From Knufia peltigerae (lineage: Eukaryota > Ascomycota > Eurotiomycetes > Chaetothyriales > Trichomeriaceae): DNA of 37,446 nucleotides. Position 1 is the stretch's first letter, and the number at the start of each line of letters is the position of its first letter. The notes below the pieces were generated by a model. The model searched no databases, had not been told where the DNA came from, and was given only the letters and a program-made list of their open reading frames with translations. Below are positions 9,923-18,823 of the stretch, one piece after another. A program made the position numbers and the translations under genes. The stretch covers positions 1 to 37,446 of the forward strand of contig JAPDRN010000209.1 of assembly GCA_030247855.1 (NCBI GenBank), read 5' to 3'.

Positions 9923-11452
9923 CTATGGAATCCTTACAGGTCTCTCAAATCGCAGCAGGCACATAATGATGCCAGCAAAAGCGGCTGCAACGGAAACAAA
10001 GTCATAAGGCAGGCCTAACCATGCCCCTCCGCCGTGCTCCAAGCCAATGTTAAATAACATGGCGGTGACAGGGTAGGCCATCATAGTGCTGAGAGTTTCT
10101 GCCACAGCCATGACGGAGAAGACAGTCCCCTTGTCCTGGTTGCTGACCAAAGCCGCAGCGAGAGCTCGCATGGTCGCAGGAAGACCGGTCGAGAGCGTTT
10201 CGATAAACATGCCGATGACCATGATGATCGGGTTTGGTGCAAGCCCTGTAACTGCATATGCCAGTGCGAGTACGAACAACGATGCCCTGGTCATGACCAC
10301 ATTCTTCTGTAGGACACTGATTGAGAAGCGGCTGTCGATATAGTTGGACATCAGAGGGAGGATCGTCAACAGCATCACGGTTGTCGCCGCCGCCTGGATA
10401 GAGTAAAGGAGGGTAGCGTTGGCCAGAGTCCAGCCGTATCTGTCGGACACGTATCGCTGGACCAGGTCGTTCAAGGCGTAGTATATGATCTTGAACGGCA
10501 ATGTCAATGCCACAAACACCAACCGCCAGTCACTCCAAATCTTCAACACTCTACGGATAGACATTTGCGAATCAGCAAAGGAAAATCCACTCCTCTTTGG
10601 TGGCGCTGGTGGTGTTGTCGTCGTCTGCGGCCCTTCTTCATGTTCCGACGTCGTCTCTTCCGCCTCGTCGTTGTGATTTTGCAAGTGCAGTGTCTCCGGT
10701 AACGACAAGACCACAATTATGGTGAACCCCAGGATTCCGAGACCCAGGTACACGGGATACCACGGACTCCATCGCATCAAGATGCCTGCGACGAAAGGGC
10801 CCAGCATCCTCCCGAGATAGGAAAAGGATGTCGCTCGAAAGAATGCATCTGCGAGTCGGCCTTCGGGACTGATGTCTGACAGAATGCAAACGAAGAGCAT
10901 CTCCGTGACTATCGTACCTCCAGTGAAGAGGCCAAATGCACCCGATAGCCAGACAGTCCGAAGAGGGAACCGACCGTCTAGCCAGGTGACCGCCGTAATC
11001 CATACTTGCATCAAGAAAATGGACGACGCGTTCGCTATGAAAATGTGCCGCCGGCCAATCCTGTCTGCAAGGACCCCAATGGGTATGCTCAATAGTAGGC
11101 CAGGGACAGCCTGGGAGACCTCCAACCATCCTTTCAGCGACGACACTTGGGTTTGAACGGGACTGATCTTGCAGAAGGACTCCGGGACAGGGCCATGGGC
11201 GGGCAGGTCCGGCCTGGGATGTTTATGGTACCACTGTTTACAGTAGATGTTTTCAAAGACCTCTGTTTGAGCAGGTATCAAGATCTGGAATGCAATGTTG
11301 ATACAGAACACCAATGCGTAGAGTTTCCAAAATATCGTCCTCGACGGCGGTGGTTTGTGTGCCGTGTTTTCTGGAGTTGGCTCTTGAAGCAACGGCTGGC
11401 TTTCTGTTGATTGCTGCTGCTGCCGTGGTTGTTCATCTTCGGAAATTGTCAT
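9923..11452 (-). CDS. MFS transporter (single exon)
   Basis: This is a 509-aa major facilitator superfamily protein of unknown substrate. A soluble, Gln-rich N-terminus of about 40 residues leads to FWKLYALVFCINIAFQILIP (helix 1). An extended, Cys-containing first outer loop (IYCKQWYHKHPRPDLPAHG to SFCKISPVQTQ) follows, an arrangement also seen in fungal transporters related to the PCFT/HCP1 type. Motif A is clear as GVLADRIGRR near residue 128. A central loop (EAEETTSEHEEGPQTTTTPP) separates the halves, and the last helices include GLPYDFVSVAAAFAGIIMCL. There are about 12 helices. The start ATG at 11452 is the only one giving the complete N-terminus. No intron is needed. There is no obvious partner gene; the region upstream of its start is relic DNA. 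Confidence 0.88.
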   Translation of the reverse strand: MTISEDEQPRQQQQSTESQPLLQEPTPENTAHKPPPSRTIFWKLYALVFCINIAFQILIPAQTEVFENIYCKQWYHKHPRPDLPAHGPVPESFCKISPVQTQVSSLKGWLEVSQAVPGLLLSIPIGVLADRIGRRHIFIANASSIFLMQVWITAVTWLDGRFPLRTVWLSGAFGLFTGGTIVTEMLFVCILSDISPEGRLADAFFRATSFSYLGRMLGPFVAGILMRWSPWYPVYLGLGILGFTIIVVLSLPETLHLQNHNDEAEETTSEHEEGPQTTTTPPAPPKRSGFSFADSQMSIRRVLKIWSDWRLVFVALTLPFKIIYYALNDLVQRYVSDRYGWTLANATLLYSIQAAATTVMLLTILPLMSNYIDSRFSISVLQKNVVMTRASLFVLALAYAVTGLAPNPIIMVIGMFIETLSTGLPATMRALAAALVSNQDKGTVFSVMAVAETLSTMMAYPVTAMLFNIGLEHGGGAWLGLPYDFVSVAAAFAGIIMCLLRFERPVRIP

Positions 11453-12174
11453 GTTGCTGGTTACTTAGGGTGAACAAAAGAAAAAAAAAGTCACATACAA
11501 GGGAAAACATTATATGAGTCGAACGCGTTCCATGCTGATAACGTCAGTATATATATATATGTACAAGCTTGTTGATGAAAAAGTAAGATAACAGGTCGAA
11601 ATAACGGATGCCTGGCTGATCGAGCTATCTCAGGGTCCTTGAGTTCTGGATGATGGAAGTCGAGGAACCCGAGGACCCCGTCACAGTCAAGCCCCTGGTT
11701 TGGTAGCGCGTTAGGCAACACTGTTACAGGTGCTGGGACCAGTCGTATGCCCCGGGGAGGGCTCTCTAGGTGGGGCGGCTTCTGGCATGACTTTATTAAC
11801 TTGCTACTACATAAGGCCTGAGGGCGTACAATATACGCGCTCTGTACGCGTGCCCATTTTCCCTACCTACCTATAGATTGATAAGGCAGTATTTAGCTAA
11901 CCACGAAGGATATGCTACCCATTATCTGAGTGCAAACTTGTATCTGCTGAAACTCGAGATCAATTCCTCAAGAAGGACGACAGTGCAGCTCTTCATTGGC
12001 ACAACACACCTGAACAACCACACATCAGCCCACGTATTGCTAACCTGACTCTCTGAATTGTTACTGTTTGACTACTCGACCTCAAGTTCAAACTCAAGGG
12101 CGTTTTGTTCCCTTTGATCCTGAGCAACCCACGTAATATATTTACCCCAGATATTGTGGTGTGTTCCATGCTGA
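11453..12174. other. Upstream part of the relic zone, no gene seen
   Basis: No convincing coding sequence. A (TA)n tract lies at 11548..11560. The zone lies between the start of an MFS gene and the inverted P450 fragment at 12175. No transposon ends, direct repeats or RNA genes were recognised by eye. Confidence 0.45.
11548..11560. repeat. TA dinucleotide repeat
   Basis: A run of 13 alternating T and A bases lies about 100 bp upstream of the MFS start at 11452. It is too short to mean much alone. Confidence 0.8.
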
Positions 12175-12327
12175 CATTCTCATATCTACAATGGTCAAGT
12201 AACGAGCAACCCGAGCGAGTCACAACTGGTAAATGGGGCTGAGGAGTTGGGTGAGATCTACCAGATCCAGATGGGAACCCAGCGTTGGGTTGTCCTCAGC
12301 TCTCCTGAAGCCGTCAAAGTGAGCAAT
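12175..12327 (+). pseudogene. Inverted partial copy of the P450 exon 1
   Basis: This 153-bp segment matches 127..279 (opposite strand) without gaps and with five mismatches, about 97% identity. It covers residues from HIYNGQ to SSPEAVK of the P450 and the first nine intron bases (GTGAGCAAT); similarity stops sharply on both sides. The copy reads VNGAEELG where the full gene has VKWAEELG, so a conserved-looking Trp is lost. There is no anchor, no start codon and no downstream exon, so it cannot encode a P450. The base changes are not a one-directional C-to-T pattern, so they do not look like repeat-induced point mutation, and the fragment is short for RIP. It directly abuts the VOC-like fragment. 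Confidence 0.9.
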
Positions 12328-12349
12328 AACGGAAGTCGGCCGTTCCATC

Positions 12350-12640
12350 CCACCTGGAAAACTCATTTGCGCGTCAACCCAAACCTCCCCGAGATGGGAC
12401 TTCCAGATCTTTTGCGTGCACGACCCCGACGGTGTCTGTGTCGAGTTCTGCGACGTGGTCGCCCAAGAGGCCAGCGGTCCCGGTTCGACACCGCTGGTGC
12501 CACTCATGGTGGCGCCGCATACCGCCCGACTTTACAAGAACTTACGGTTCTTCACCGACGTGGTCGGCCTCGACTGCATGTGCGGCGTCCAATCACCCGG
12601 ACAGGTGTTTAACGCGTGGGAGCCGAGTTCAAGCAATAAA
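12350..12640 (+). pseudogene. Glyoxalase/VOC-superfamily gene relic
   Basis: One frame reads RWDFQIFCVHDPDGVCVEF at 12392..12448, the end of a vicinal-oxygen-chelate domain in which the Glu before the last Phe would be a metal ligand. After a linker it reads VAPHTARLYKNLRFFTDVVG, which resembles the start of a second VOC repeat. The frame then becomes unremarkable and there is no N-terminal half, so this is a truncated copy of a tandem VOC protein (glyoxalase I, extradiol dioxygenase or similar). It begins within about 25-60 bp of the P450 fragment. Family assignment rests on the DPDG-x-x-x-EF motif and the FTDVVGLD segment. It could still be an exon of an unrecognised gene. Confidence 0.55.
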
Positions 12641-12991
12641 CAAACTATCCGCGTGGTGGCACCAGTTCAAAGGTATTTACTAAGAGCATAAAATGGAAGT
12701 CTCTTGTATGATTATGCCTTCGTCCGTCCATTTCTGGTCCGAATTCGGGTTGGGCGGACCAATAATTATTCCAAGGGATACACTACGAGACTCAACAAAG
12801 GAACCACATAATTTGACAGCCTCGTTCTCCCTTGACAAGAAAAAACCGGATCAGAATCTGACGGCCAACGGCCATGAGCGTGATTCCGATCAATAAAAGA
12901 CCATTTCGCTCCTACCATCTTTTTGAAGTCGGGCTTCCGACGAGTTTGGCCTCTTGTGTCTTTGACTGCTTCCTGATCCCTGGCCACCACC
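12641..12991. other. Downstream part of the relic zone, no gene seen
   Basis: No domain or full-length frame is recognisable. It is the 3' flank of the deacetylase-fusion gene that ends at 12992. Confidence 0.45.
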
Positions 12992-14581
12992 TCATGCGAC
13001 ACCCAACTTTTGCTTTTGTTCCAGAAGCCAATCTTTGGCGATACTCTCGTGGGTCGAGAACGACACGCTATCCCCGAACCCTTTCAACCACATGATGAAC
13101 CGCTCCGACATTCCTATGATGTGGGCGAGGCCAGAAGTGTCCGGGTGCATCAGAATCGGAAAGATGAAGTCCGCAGAGGCGCCTCCTTCGGATGAGTTCT
13201 CCCACAGCCACATGAACTTGTCCTTCCACATCTGCTCGACCACGCGAGTCGACACGTAGCCCATGCTGTTCGCCAGGTGGGGCAGGTACTGCAGAGGCAT
13301 CATGTCCTCGTTGTACCATCCGCACGGGATTTCCACCAGAGGATGCTCGTCGCCCTCGGGGTACGACCGCGGCGAGATCTGGGTCGGGTGGAGCCACGAG
13401 GAAGCCGGCTTGGAGAAGTCGATGGTCTTGATCGGCGGGTCGCTGGGCGTGAAGTAGGGTTGCGAGTCGTGGTGCATGAGCGACGTGTCGTAGAGGAACT
13501 CGTGTTCGCGGAGCAGCTTGACCGTGGTCTCCCGGATGGTGTACATGGGCGCCCGGTAGCCCCGTGGCTTTTTGCCGCCGCACAACTTTGTCGCGACGTC
13601 GATGCACTTGAGCAGGACGTCCTTCTCTTGCTCCGCCGTCATCTGATAGATGCCTTCGTGAGAATAACCGTGAAGCCCAATTTCCGCTCCGGATTCGACC
13701 ACCCGCTGGACTGTCTGCGGAAACGTCTCTATGGTGTGGCCCGGGATGAACCACGTCACCTGGTCTGCAATTCCACACTTCTTGAGCATGTCGAGTAACC
13801 GGAGAGCTCCAACCTGACCCGCAAAGATCCCGGAGCTGTAGTCGGCCATGTTGTTGTCCGGGTGGCACCCGGTGCCCAGCCAATGTGACACCGCATCGAA
13901 ATCGAACGACAAGGCCACTTTGACACGTCGGCGACGGATTTCCACCGGTGGTGGCGGCGTGGGTGGAATTTGCTCGAGGCCCCCTGTCTCCGAAACCAAA
14001 TATTCGCAATCTGTTGGCATACCAGCATTGACAGGAGCCATGTCTTGAGGACAAGCGCTCGTGACGATGATGAGATCCGTCTGTGCCTCCAAGGTCACAT
14101 ACTGGCCCTTTTCAGAGGTTGGATTTTTGATGTCCAACGCGCCACGGTGATCTATAGCCACATTCATGAACAAGTTCAGGGGGTCAGGGACCCAGTCGTC
14201 CGCGATGTCAAAATGTGGAAAGTTATCTTTCAAAGCCTGGTGCATGTTGTCAGTGCAGTTGTCGTGGTATCCATCGAAGCCTTGCATGCGATATCGTTCA
14301 GCGTCGCAGGCCGACCAGATGATGTCGTGGACGCCTTTCGTGGTGTCCTCTGTCAAGACGAGCATGGGCTTCCTCCTTGTGCTGTACAACGTGTCCCCCT
14401 GAGAAAGTGACACCTTGAGCAAGATGGTCCTTGTATGGACCATGGACAGGAAGTCATTCGCATCCTTGGGGTTAAACGCCCAGAAATCCACCACTTGTTT
14501 GCCATGAGTGTTGACAACTTTCACTTGCTGACCCCTCTTGACGGAGAAGGCGACAGCTTTGCGTGCTGGTATGATCCCCAT
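12992..14581 (-). CDS. DUF1989 (urea-carboxylase-associated) / polysaccharide-deacetylase fusion
   Basis: This is a single-exon, 529-aa two-domain enzyme. Residues 1-200 match DUF1989, the urea-carboxylase-associated fold: VKRGQQVKVVNTHGKQVVDF, then MHQALKDNFPHFDIADDW, NLFMNVAIDHRG and the Cys-containing TSACPQDMAPVNAG (Cys about 177). Bacterial DUF1989 proteins next to urea or guanidine carboxylases act as carboxyguanidine deiminase subunits. Residues 220-520 are a NodB-type deacetylase: SFDFDAVSHW (Asp227/Asp229), GLHGYSHE (His304/His308, metal), RGYRAPMYT, and a late His in the SFSTHES segment. This sub-type resembles PuuE allantoinase-like and peptidoglycan deacetylases, without signal peptide, so an intracellular ureide or amide substrate is more likely than chitin. 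A proline-rich linker (IPPTPPPPVEIRRRR) joins the domains. Same strand as the amidohydrolase and MFS genes upstream of it. Confidence 0.88.
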   Translation of the reverse strand: MGIIPARKAVAFSVKRGQQVKVVNTHGKQVVDFWAFNPKDANDFLSMVHTRTILLKVSLSQGDTLYSTRRKPMLVLTEDTTKGVHDIIWSACDAERYRMQGFDGYHDNCTDNMHQALKDNFPHFDIADDWVPDPLNLFMNVAIDHRGALDIKNPTSEKGQYVTLEAQTDLIIVTSACPQDMAPVNAGMPTDCEYLVSETGGLEQIPPTPPPPVEIRRRRVKVALSFDFDAVSHWLGTGCHPDNNMADYSSGIFAGQVGALRLLDMLKKCGIADQVTWFIPGHTIETFPQTVQRVVESGAEIGLHGYSHEGIYQMTAEQEKDVLLKCIDVATKLCGGKKPRGYRAPMYTIRETTVKLLREHEFLYDTSLMHHDSQPYFTPSDPPIKTIDFSKPASSWLHPTQISPRSYPEGDEHPLVEIPCGWYNEDMMPLQYLPHLANSMGYVSTRVVEQMWKDKFMWLWENSSEGGASADFIFPILMHPDTSGLAHIIGMSERFIMWLKGFGDSVSFSTHESIAKDWLLEQKQKLGVA

Positions 14582-15029
14582 GTTGTTTCAATATCCTGAC
14601 ACTATTATGGTGACGGCTAGAGGCTACAGGCAAAATGCCCAAGAGCCTGAAGTCTGGTTCTTATTTATCATGCCTTTTAGTGCTCACTCAACACCCTCCC
14701 ACTCGACCATGCTGCGGACATGAGCGCTTGGGAGTATGCTTTCGTAGATGCGGGGGCCCGTAGTTCCAGCAAAATGGAAATCTTTACATTCCTCGCCGGT
14801 TCATGATAAAGCAGGGATACTGTTATCCGTGGAAGAACTCCTGGGTGGAAAAGGTCGATTGAGGTCATCGGATTTGCAAATCGTCAAAATACGGAGTTCA
14901 CCGTGATCCAGTTCGAGAAAGAGCAGGACTCTGTTTAGTGCTTTGGACTGCCGTACTAAAAGGCGAACGATGACCAGTAGGGGTTTCTGTTGACTAGCCG
15001 CCTGAAATCAGGTTATCTCCTTCTGAGGC
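14582..15029. other. Spacer upstream of the fusion gene, no gene seen
   Basis: This 448-bp region lies between the amidohydrolase stop and the fusion start and should hold the fusion promoter. No recognisable element or gene. Confidence 0.5.
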
Positions 15030-16391
15030 CTACAAGATCATTGCGGGCCTACGACTCTTTGGCTGAAGCCGCGACCAGCGCGAGGTCATGAGCCTGCCTT
15101 CTTTGAAGACCGCCAACAAATGTTTATCAGGCCTGTCCAATACCGTGATGTCTTCCAATGGATTCTCATTGAGTATGAGAAGATCGGCAATGAAACCCGG
15201 AGCAACTCGGCCCAACGAATCGTGGTGCTTCATCATGCGCGCTGCGTTCACAGTGGCGCTCTGAAGAATCTCAAGTGGTGTCTGCACAGATCGTCTTAGC
15301 ACAAACTCTTTCGTTTGTGCAAAATGCATCGGCCCAAGAAGATCAGTGCCAAAGCAAATGGTGACGCCGGCTTCTTTCGCGATCTTTATTGCCTCGAGGC
15401 CTCTTTCCAGACTACTCCGAAGTTTCTTTCTCGAACTCTCACTGACGAAACCATGAAACTCCGGCATAGATGCGGCCGCGGACGTCGCCAGGGTAGGAGT
15501 CAGATATACTCCTTTCTGTGCCATCATTTGGGCGGTGGCCTTGTCCAGATAATTGCCGTGCTCGATTCCCAAAACGCCATTGCGTATTGCGTGCTGGATG
15601 ACTTGAGGGGTATATGCATGTGCGGTTGTGAAGGTTCCCGCATTCGATGTCACCGTTGTGATGGCTCTGATTTCCTCGTCCGTAAAGTCGATATCCCCCA
15701 ACGACCCTCTAGGACTTGAGATAGCGCCTCCTCCCATGATTTTTATGAAGTCTGCCCCAAGTCGTAACTCCTCTCGAGAGAATTTCAAGCACTCTGGTAC
15801 ACCGTCTACGGTCCGACAAGCCAGCTGCCTGCCGCCTCCGCAGCAATCGCTATCATCTCTCCGAGGTCGGTGATCACCAGAGCCTCCGGACTGAGTAAGT
15901 TGACGACCCGCGAGGAAAAGACGAGGTCCAGGATGTATCCCGGCCTCAAATGCTTCCTTTAGTGGCAGCAAAGCTCCACCACAGTCTCTGACAGTCGTGA
16001 AACCTCGGTCAATCATGGCTTGCCCTACTTCTGGCTGCCTGAGAAGACCTGTCGGCGCCGGATACTGCAGGATCTCATCAAGACTCATGCTTCCTTGCAC
16101 AGCTGCCAAATGTACGTGGCAGTCCCAGAGGCCGGGCAAAATGTACTTGCCACTCATATCGACTTCTTCTGCGTCCTCTTCAGCGCTCTTCGCATCGGAC
16201 ACTGGCTCTTCAACGGATACGACCAGACCGCCGCTAAGCCGGACTGTGACATTACGCTGAACACTTCCATCTGAGGGATCAATGACATCTGCGTTCGTCA
16301 AGACGTAGGTAGTTTGGCTGGGCAGCTTCCAGGGTGTCACGATGCTTTCCAGATCGAGTGGAACATCATCTTCGACTGCCATCGAGGCCAT
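15030..16391 (-). CDS. Metal-dependent amidohydrolase (imidazolonepropionase-like)
   Basis: This is a single-exon, 453-aa member of the amidohydrolase superfamily. The frame is open up to a TTG at 16508, but the first ATG is 16391 (MASMAVEDDVPL); an ATG three codons later is also possible. The N-terminal beta-sandwich ends at GKYILPGLWDCHVHL, where His92 and His94 are the first metal ligands. RLGADFIKIMGGG carries the likely bridging Lys, TTAHAYTP and GIEHGNYL supply the next histidines, and FGTDLLGP supplies the catalytic Asp. The C-terminus reads SATVNAARMMKHHDSLGRVAPGFIADLLILNENPL, the usual closing segment. There is no signal peptide. Relatives hydrolyse imidazolones, prolidine-type dipeptides, ochratoxin-like amides and other cyclic or open amides, so the substrate cannot be read off. 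It lies between the DUF1989-deacetylase fusion and an MFS transporter, on the same strand. Confidence 0.9.
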   Translation of the reverse strand: MASMAVEDDVPLDLESIVTPWKLPSQTTYVLTNADVIDPSDGSVQRNVTVRLSGGLVVSVEEPVSDAKSAEEDAEEVDMSGKYILPGLWDCHVHLAAVQGSMSLDEILQYPAPTGLLRQPEVGQAMIDRGFTTVRDCGGALLPLKEAFEAGIHPGPRLFLAGRQLTQSGGSGDHRPRRDDSDCCGGGRQLACRTVDGVPECLKFSREELRLGADFIKIMGGGAISSPRGSLGDIDFTDEEIRAITTVTSNAGTFTTAHAYTPQVIQHAIRNGVLGIEHGNYLDKATAQMMAQKGVYLTPTLATSAAASMPEFHGFVSESSRKKLRSSLERGLEAIKIAKEAGVTICFGTDLLGPMHFAQTKEFVLRRSVQTPLEILQSATVNAARMMKHHDSLGRVAPGFIADLLILNENPLEDITVLDRPDKHLLAVFKEGRLMTSRWSRLQPKSRRPAMIL

Positions 16392-16801
16392 CTTATCGAA
16401 GTGGTGCCCCTGCCTGGTGATACAGGAGAACGTCAAACAATTTCTATCATAGATATCACGAGCTCCAGCGAGGCTTAGTTTCTGGTCACCAGACCTCGCG
16501 AAGAGCAATCGCTTCAGAGGAGTGTTCTTGCGTAGGGGAGCTTGAAGGTAGCCTGAATTGCTACGTAAATGCTAGTCAAATACGGTAGAGTATGGCCACC
16601 GGACCAGTTGCGCCGTGCTGGACCGTAGAGCCTGGTACAGTTCAGCCTTGCGATCCTCCATTAGCAATGCCTACGTTATAACCACCCCTCTGGGTTCATT
16701 CGAAATGACACTTCGACTTCAAGTTCATCTCATGGACTGTCATTAGACATTGGATTGTTCTCGAGGCTCAGGTCTGCCAGCTTATCCTGAGCATTTGAGA
16801 T
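16392..16801. other. Spacer, amidohydrolase promoter region
   Basis: Upstream of the amidohydrolase start and downstream of the seven-exon MFS gene. The part from 16392 to 16508 is open in the amidohydrolase frame but lacks an ATG. Nothing else is seen. Confidence 0.5.
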
Positions 16802-18823
16802 CTAGAATCTACTCCATTTGCTCCGCATTCTAATACGCTTGCCAAAAATGAAGAAGAAGAAGGGCACTGGGATTAGTGCCACGGAGAAGAAGGCGAATAT
16901 GCTGGTGCCCCAAGGAATACCCACATTGGCGTATAAAGGCGAAATGATGAGAGGAAACCTGTGATGAGAATATCAACGTCAGTCCTCTAGAACGTGTCTT
17001 CATACACTTACGCTGCTGCAAAACATGACCGCAAGAAGGCTATACCTCGAGTTAGCGCATTTCCTGTTAAAGATCCGGGGAACTAACTATTCGCTGCTAC
17101 TGCACTGGCAGCATATCTCTGAAAAGTATCGACTAGGTAATTGAGTGCTGCCTGGAAGATGGTAAAGAATCCAACACCAGTCATGGTGAGGCCGATAACC
17201 GGAGCAATCCAGTGGATTCTGATGCAATATGTCAACAATCGAAATTGAATAGGGTCCTAGATGCTTACTTTGGATCCGCAGTCCAGCCTGTCACAAACAT
17301 GCCTATCCCAGATCAGTGACCTCTGTTCGGAGTTAGAGTCGGCCGATAAGACTTACCGGCGCTGAAAAGAAACGAGCCAAACATCATCGGCGGTAGACGC
17401 AGTTCTGGTGAAGTCTTGCCACCTGATTTACGATTGTAAACAAGCTGGTTGTAGACATTGATACCTGCACCAGTGACTGCGCCCACAAGTATAGCCAAAA
17501 AGGGCAACTCTGAAGGGACCTCTTTCCAGTGTCGATGTTGTTCGAAGATGATTGGAATGGCACCTTCGTATCTGTAAGTACAATATTTCATCATGAAAGA
17601 TCATTGCCATGGCACTTACCGAGCTGCATGTACAAGATCCCGTAGCAAAAACTTGCATATAGCGCAACAAGAGCACAAATTGGCGTCAGTAAAAGCTGAA
17701 AAGGTCGAACCAAGAACTAGACATGTGAGTATACATTGCGCCATCATAGATTTATGGCCAAGCAACTTACCTTTCTACCTAGCTCTTTGATTGATACATC
17801 CCATTCTTCGAACTTGGCATGCAAAGCCCAATTTCCACTCTGGTGGCGCAGTCGGCGCGCTTTGTAGACAAGGAGACGTGGCGGATATGATTCATCCAAG
17901 AATATCATGTCAATGACCAAGATGGAAAGCATCATTATACCTGTCAGATATTCGGTCCATCGCCAACCAAGACTCGGCTGAACCACCAAAGCAGCACCAA
18001 CGATCGGTCCAAAGACTGGTCCTATGACGACAGCCATGGCGTACGATGCTATGGCGATACCTCGTTGAGTCGGAGGGAACAGGTCGCTCAAAACGCCTCC
18101 TGTATTGGTGACCGGAGCAGAGGCGAAGAAGCCACAGAAGAACCTGGTGATCATGATGGTCTGAAGGTCCTTGGCCGTTGCGGTGGCAAACGCAAAGCAT
18201 GCGGCCACAAACATGGGCGGCAGGACAGCATGCTTCCTACCAAAAACCTCGGACAAGGGCGCCCACAATAAAGGGCCAATGCCGAAAGCGAACAGAAACA
18301 ATGTCGTACCCAAGGTAGCGGTTTGTGTACCAACATTATACTCATCAGCCACCTGCCTCGTGCCGGGACTGTACGCAGCACTGGACCAGGTCGCTGTCAT
18401 CGTGGTGAGACCATAGAGTCCCGTAGTGATGACTTTTTTCTTCAGTGCCCAGTTGACTGGTCTATATGGGTCATCTGGACCGTCAAAATCCACAAGATCC
18501 TCCACGGTCGTTTTCTGATGCTCTAGCGGATGACTAAAATTTCCTATCGGTTGTCGCGTCCGAATCCTGGACAAGATGGTCTCACGTCTAGTGATTGTCC
18601 GTGTTAGATTCATGTCGCGCCCTGTGACTCGAGACGGTGAAGCATCTCTGGAGGTCTTTTCACTCCGGCCATCTTCTTCCGGATCTGGGCCGAGGTCACC
18701 ATATTCAGAGTTTGTGGTCTGGCGAGACAGTTCGCGAGAAAGATTGGCAGAGTCTCGAGTGTCGGTCGGTGACAGTGTCTGTCGACTCTGCACTACCTGG
18801 TTTGTTGTGTTGACGTCTGCCAT
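16802..18823 (-). CDS. MFS multidrug/polyamine-type transporter (DHA1), seven exons
   Basis: This is a 568-aa transporter. Exons: 17771..18823, 17620..17716, 17357..17563, 17269..17302, 17088..17218, 17012..17039 and 16802..16958; introns are 48-56 nt. The joined frame is open throughout. A 120-residue charged, Ser/Arg-rich N-terminus leads to DDPYRPVNWALKKKVITTGL, typical of Tpo/Flr/Qdr-like DHA1 carriers. Motif A is APLSEVFGRKHAV, helix 4 holds RFFCGFFASAPV, and motif C is VVIGPVFGPIVGA in helix 5. The second half contains CYGILYMQL-GAIPIIFEQ, then GMFVTGWTADPKIHWIAPVI and QRYAASAVAANTFLRSCFAA. The acceptor of exon 3 is chosen at GAAG before GTGCC; the nearer TTACAG would shift the frame. 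Exons 4 and 6 are only 34 and 28 nt. It is probably a plasma-membrane exporter or importer linked to the amidohydrolase and fusion genes. Confidence 0.9.

Noticed and set aside
12175..12327. Repeat-induced point mutation as the cause of differences between the P450 copies
   Set aside because: Only some of the five changes are G-to-A or C-to-T, the rest are transversions, and 153 bp is below the usual length for RIP.
13068..14054. A 328-codon minus-strand frame inside the deacetylase fusion
   Set aside because: It is a shifted frame rich in Arg/His/Pro, without domain motifs, fully inside a well-supported gene.
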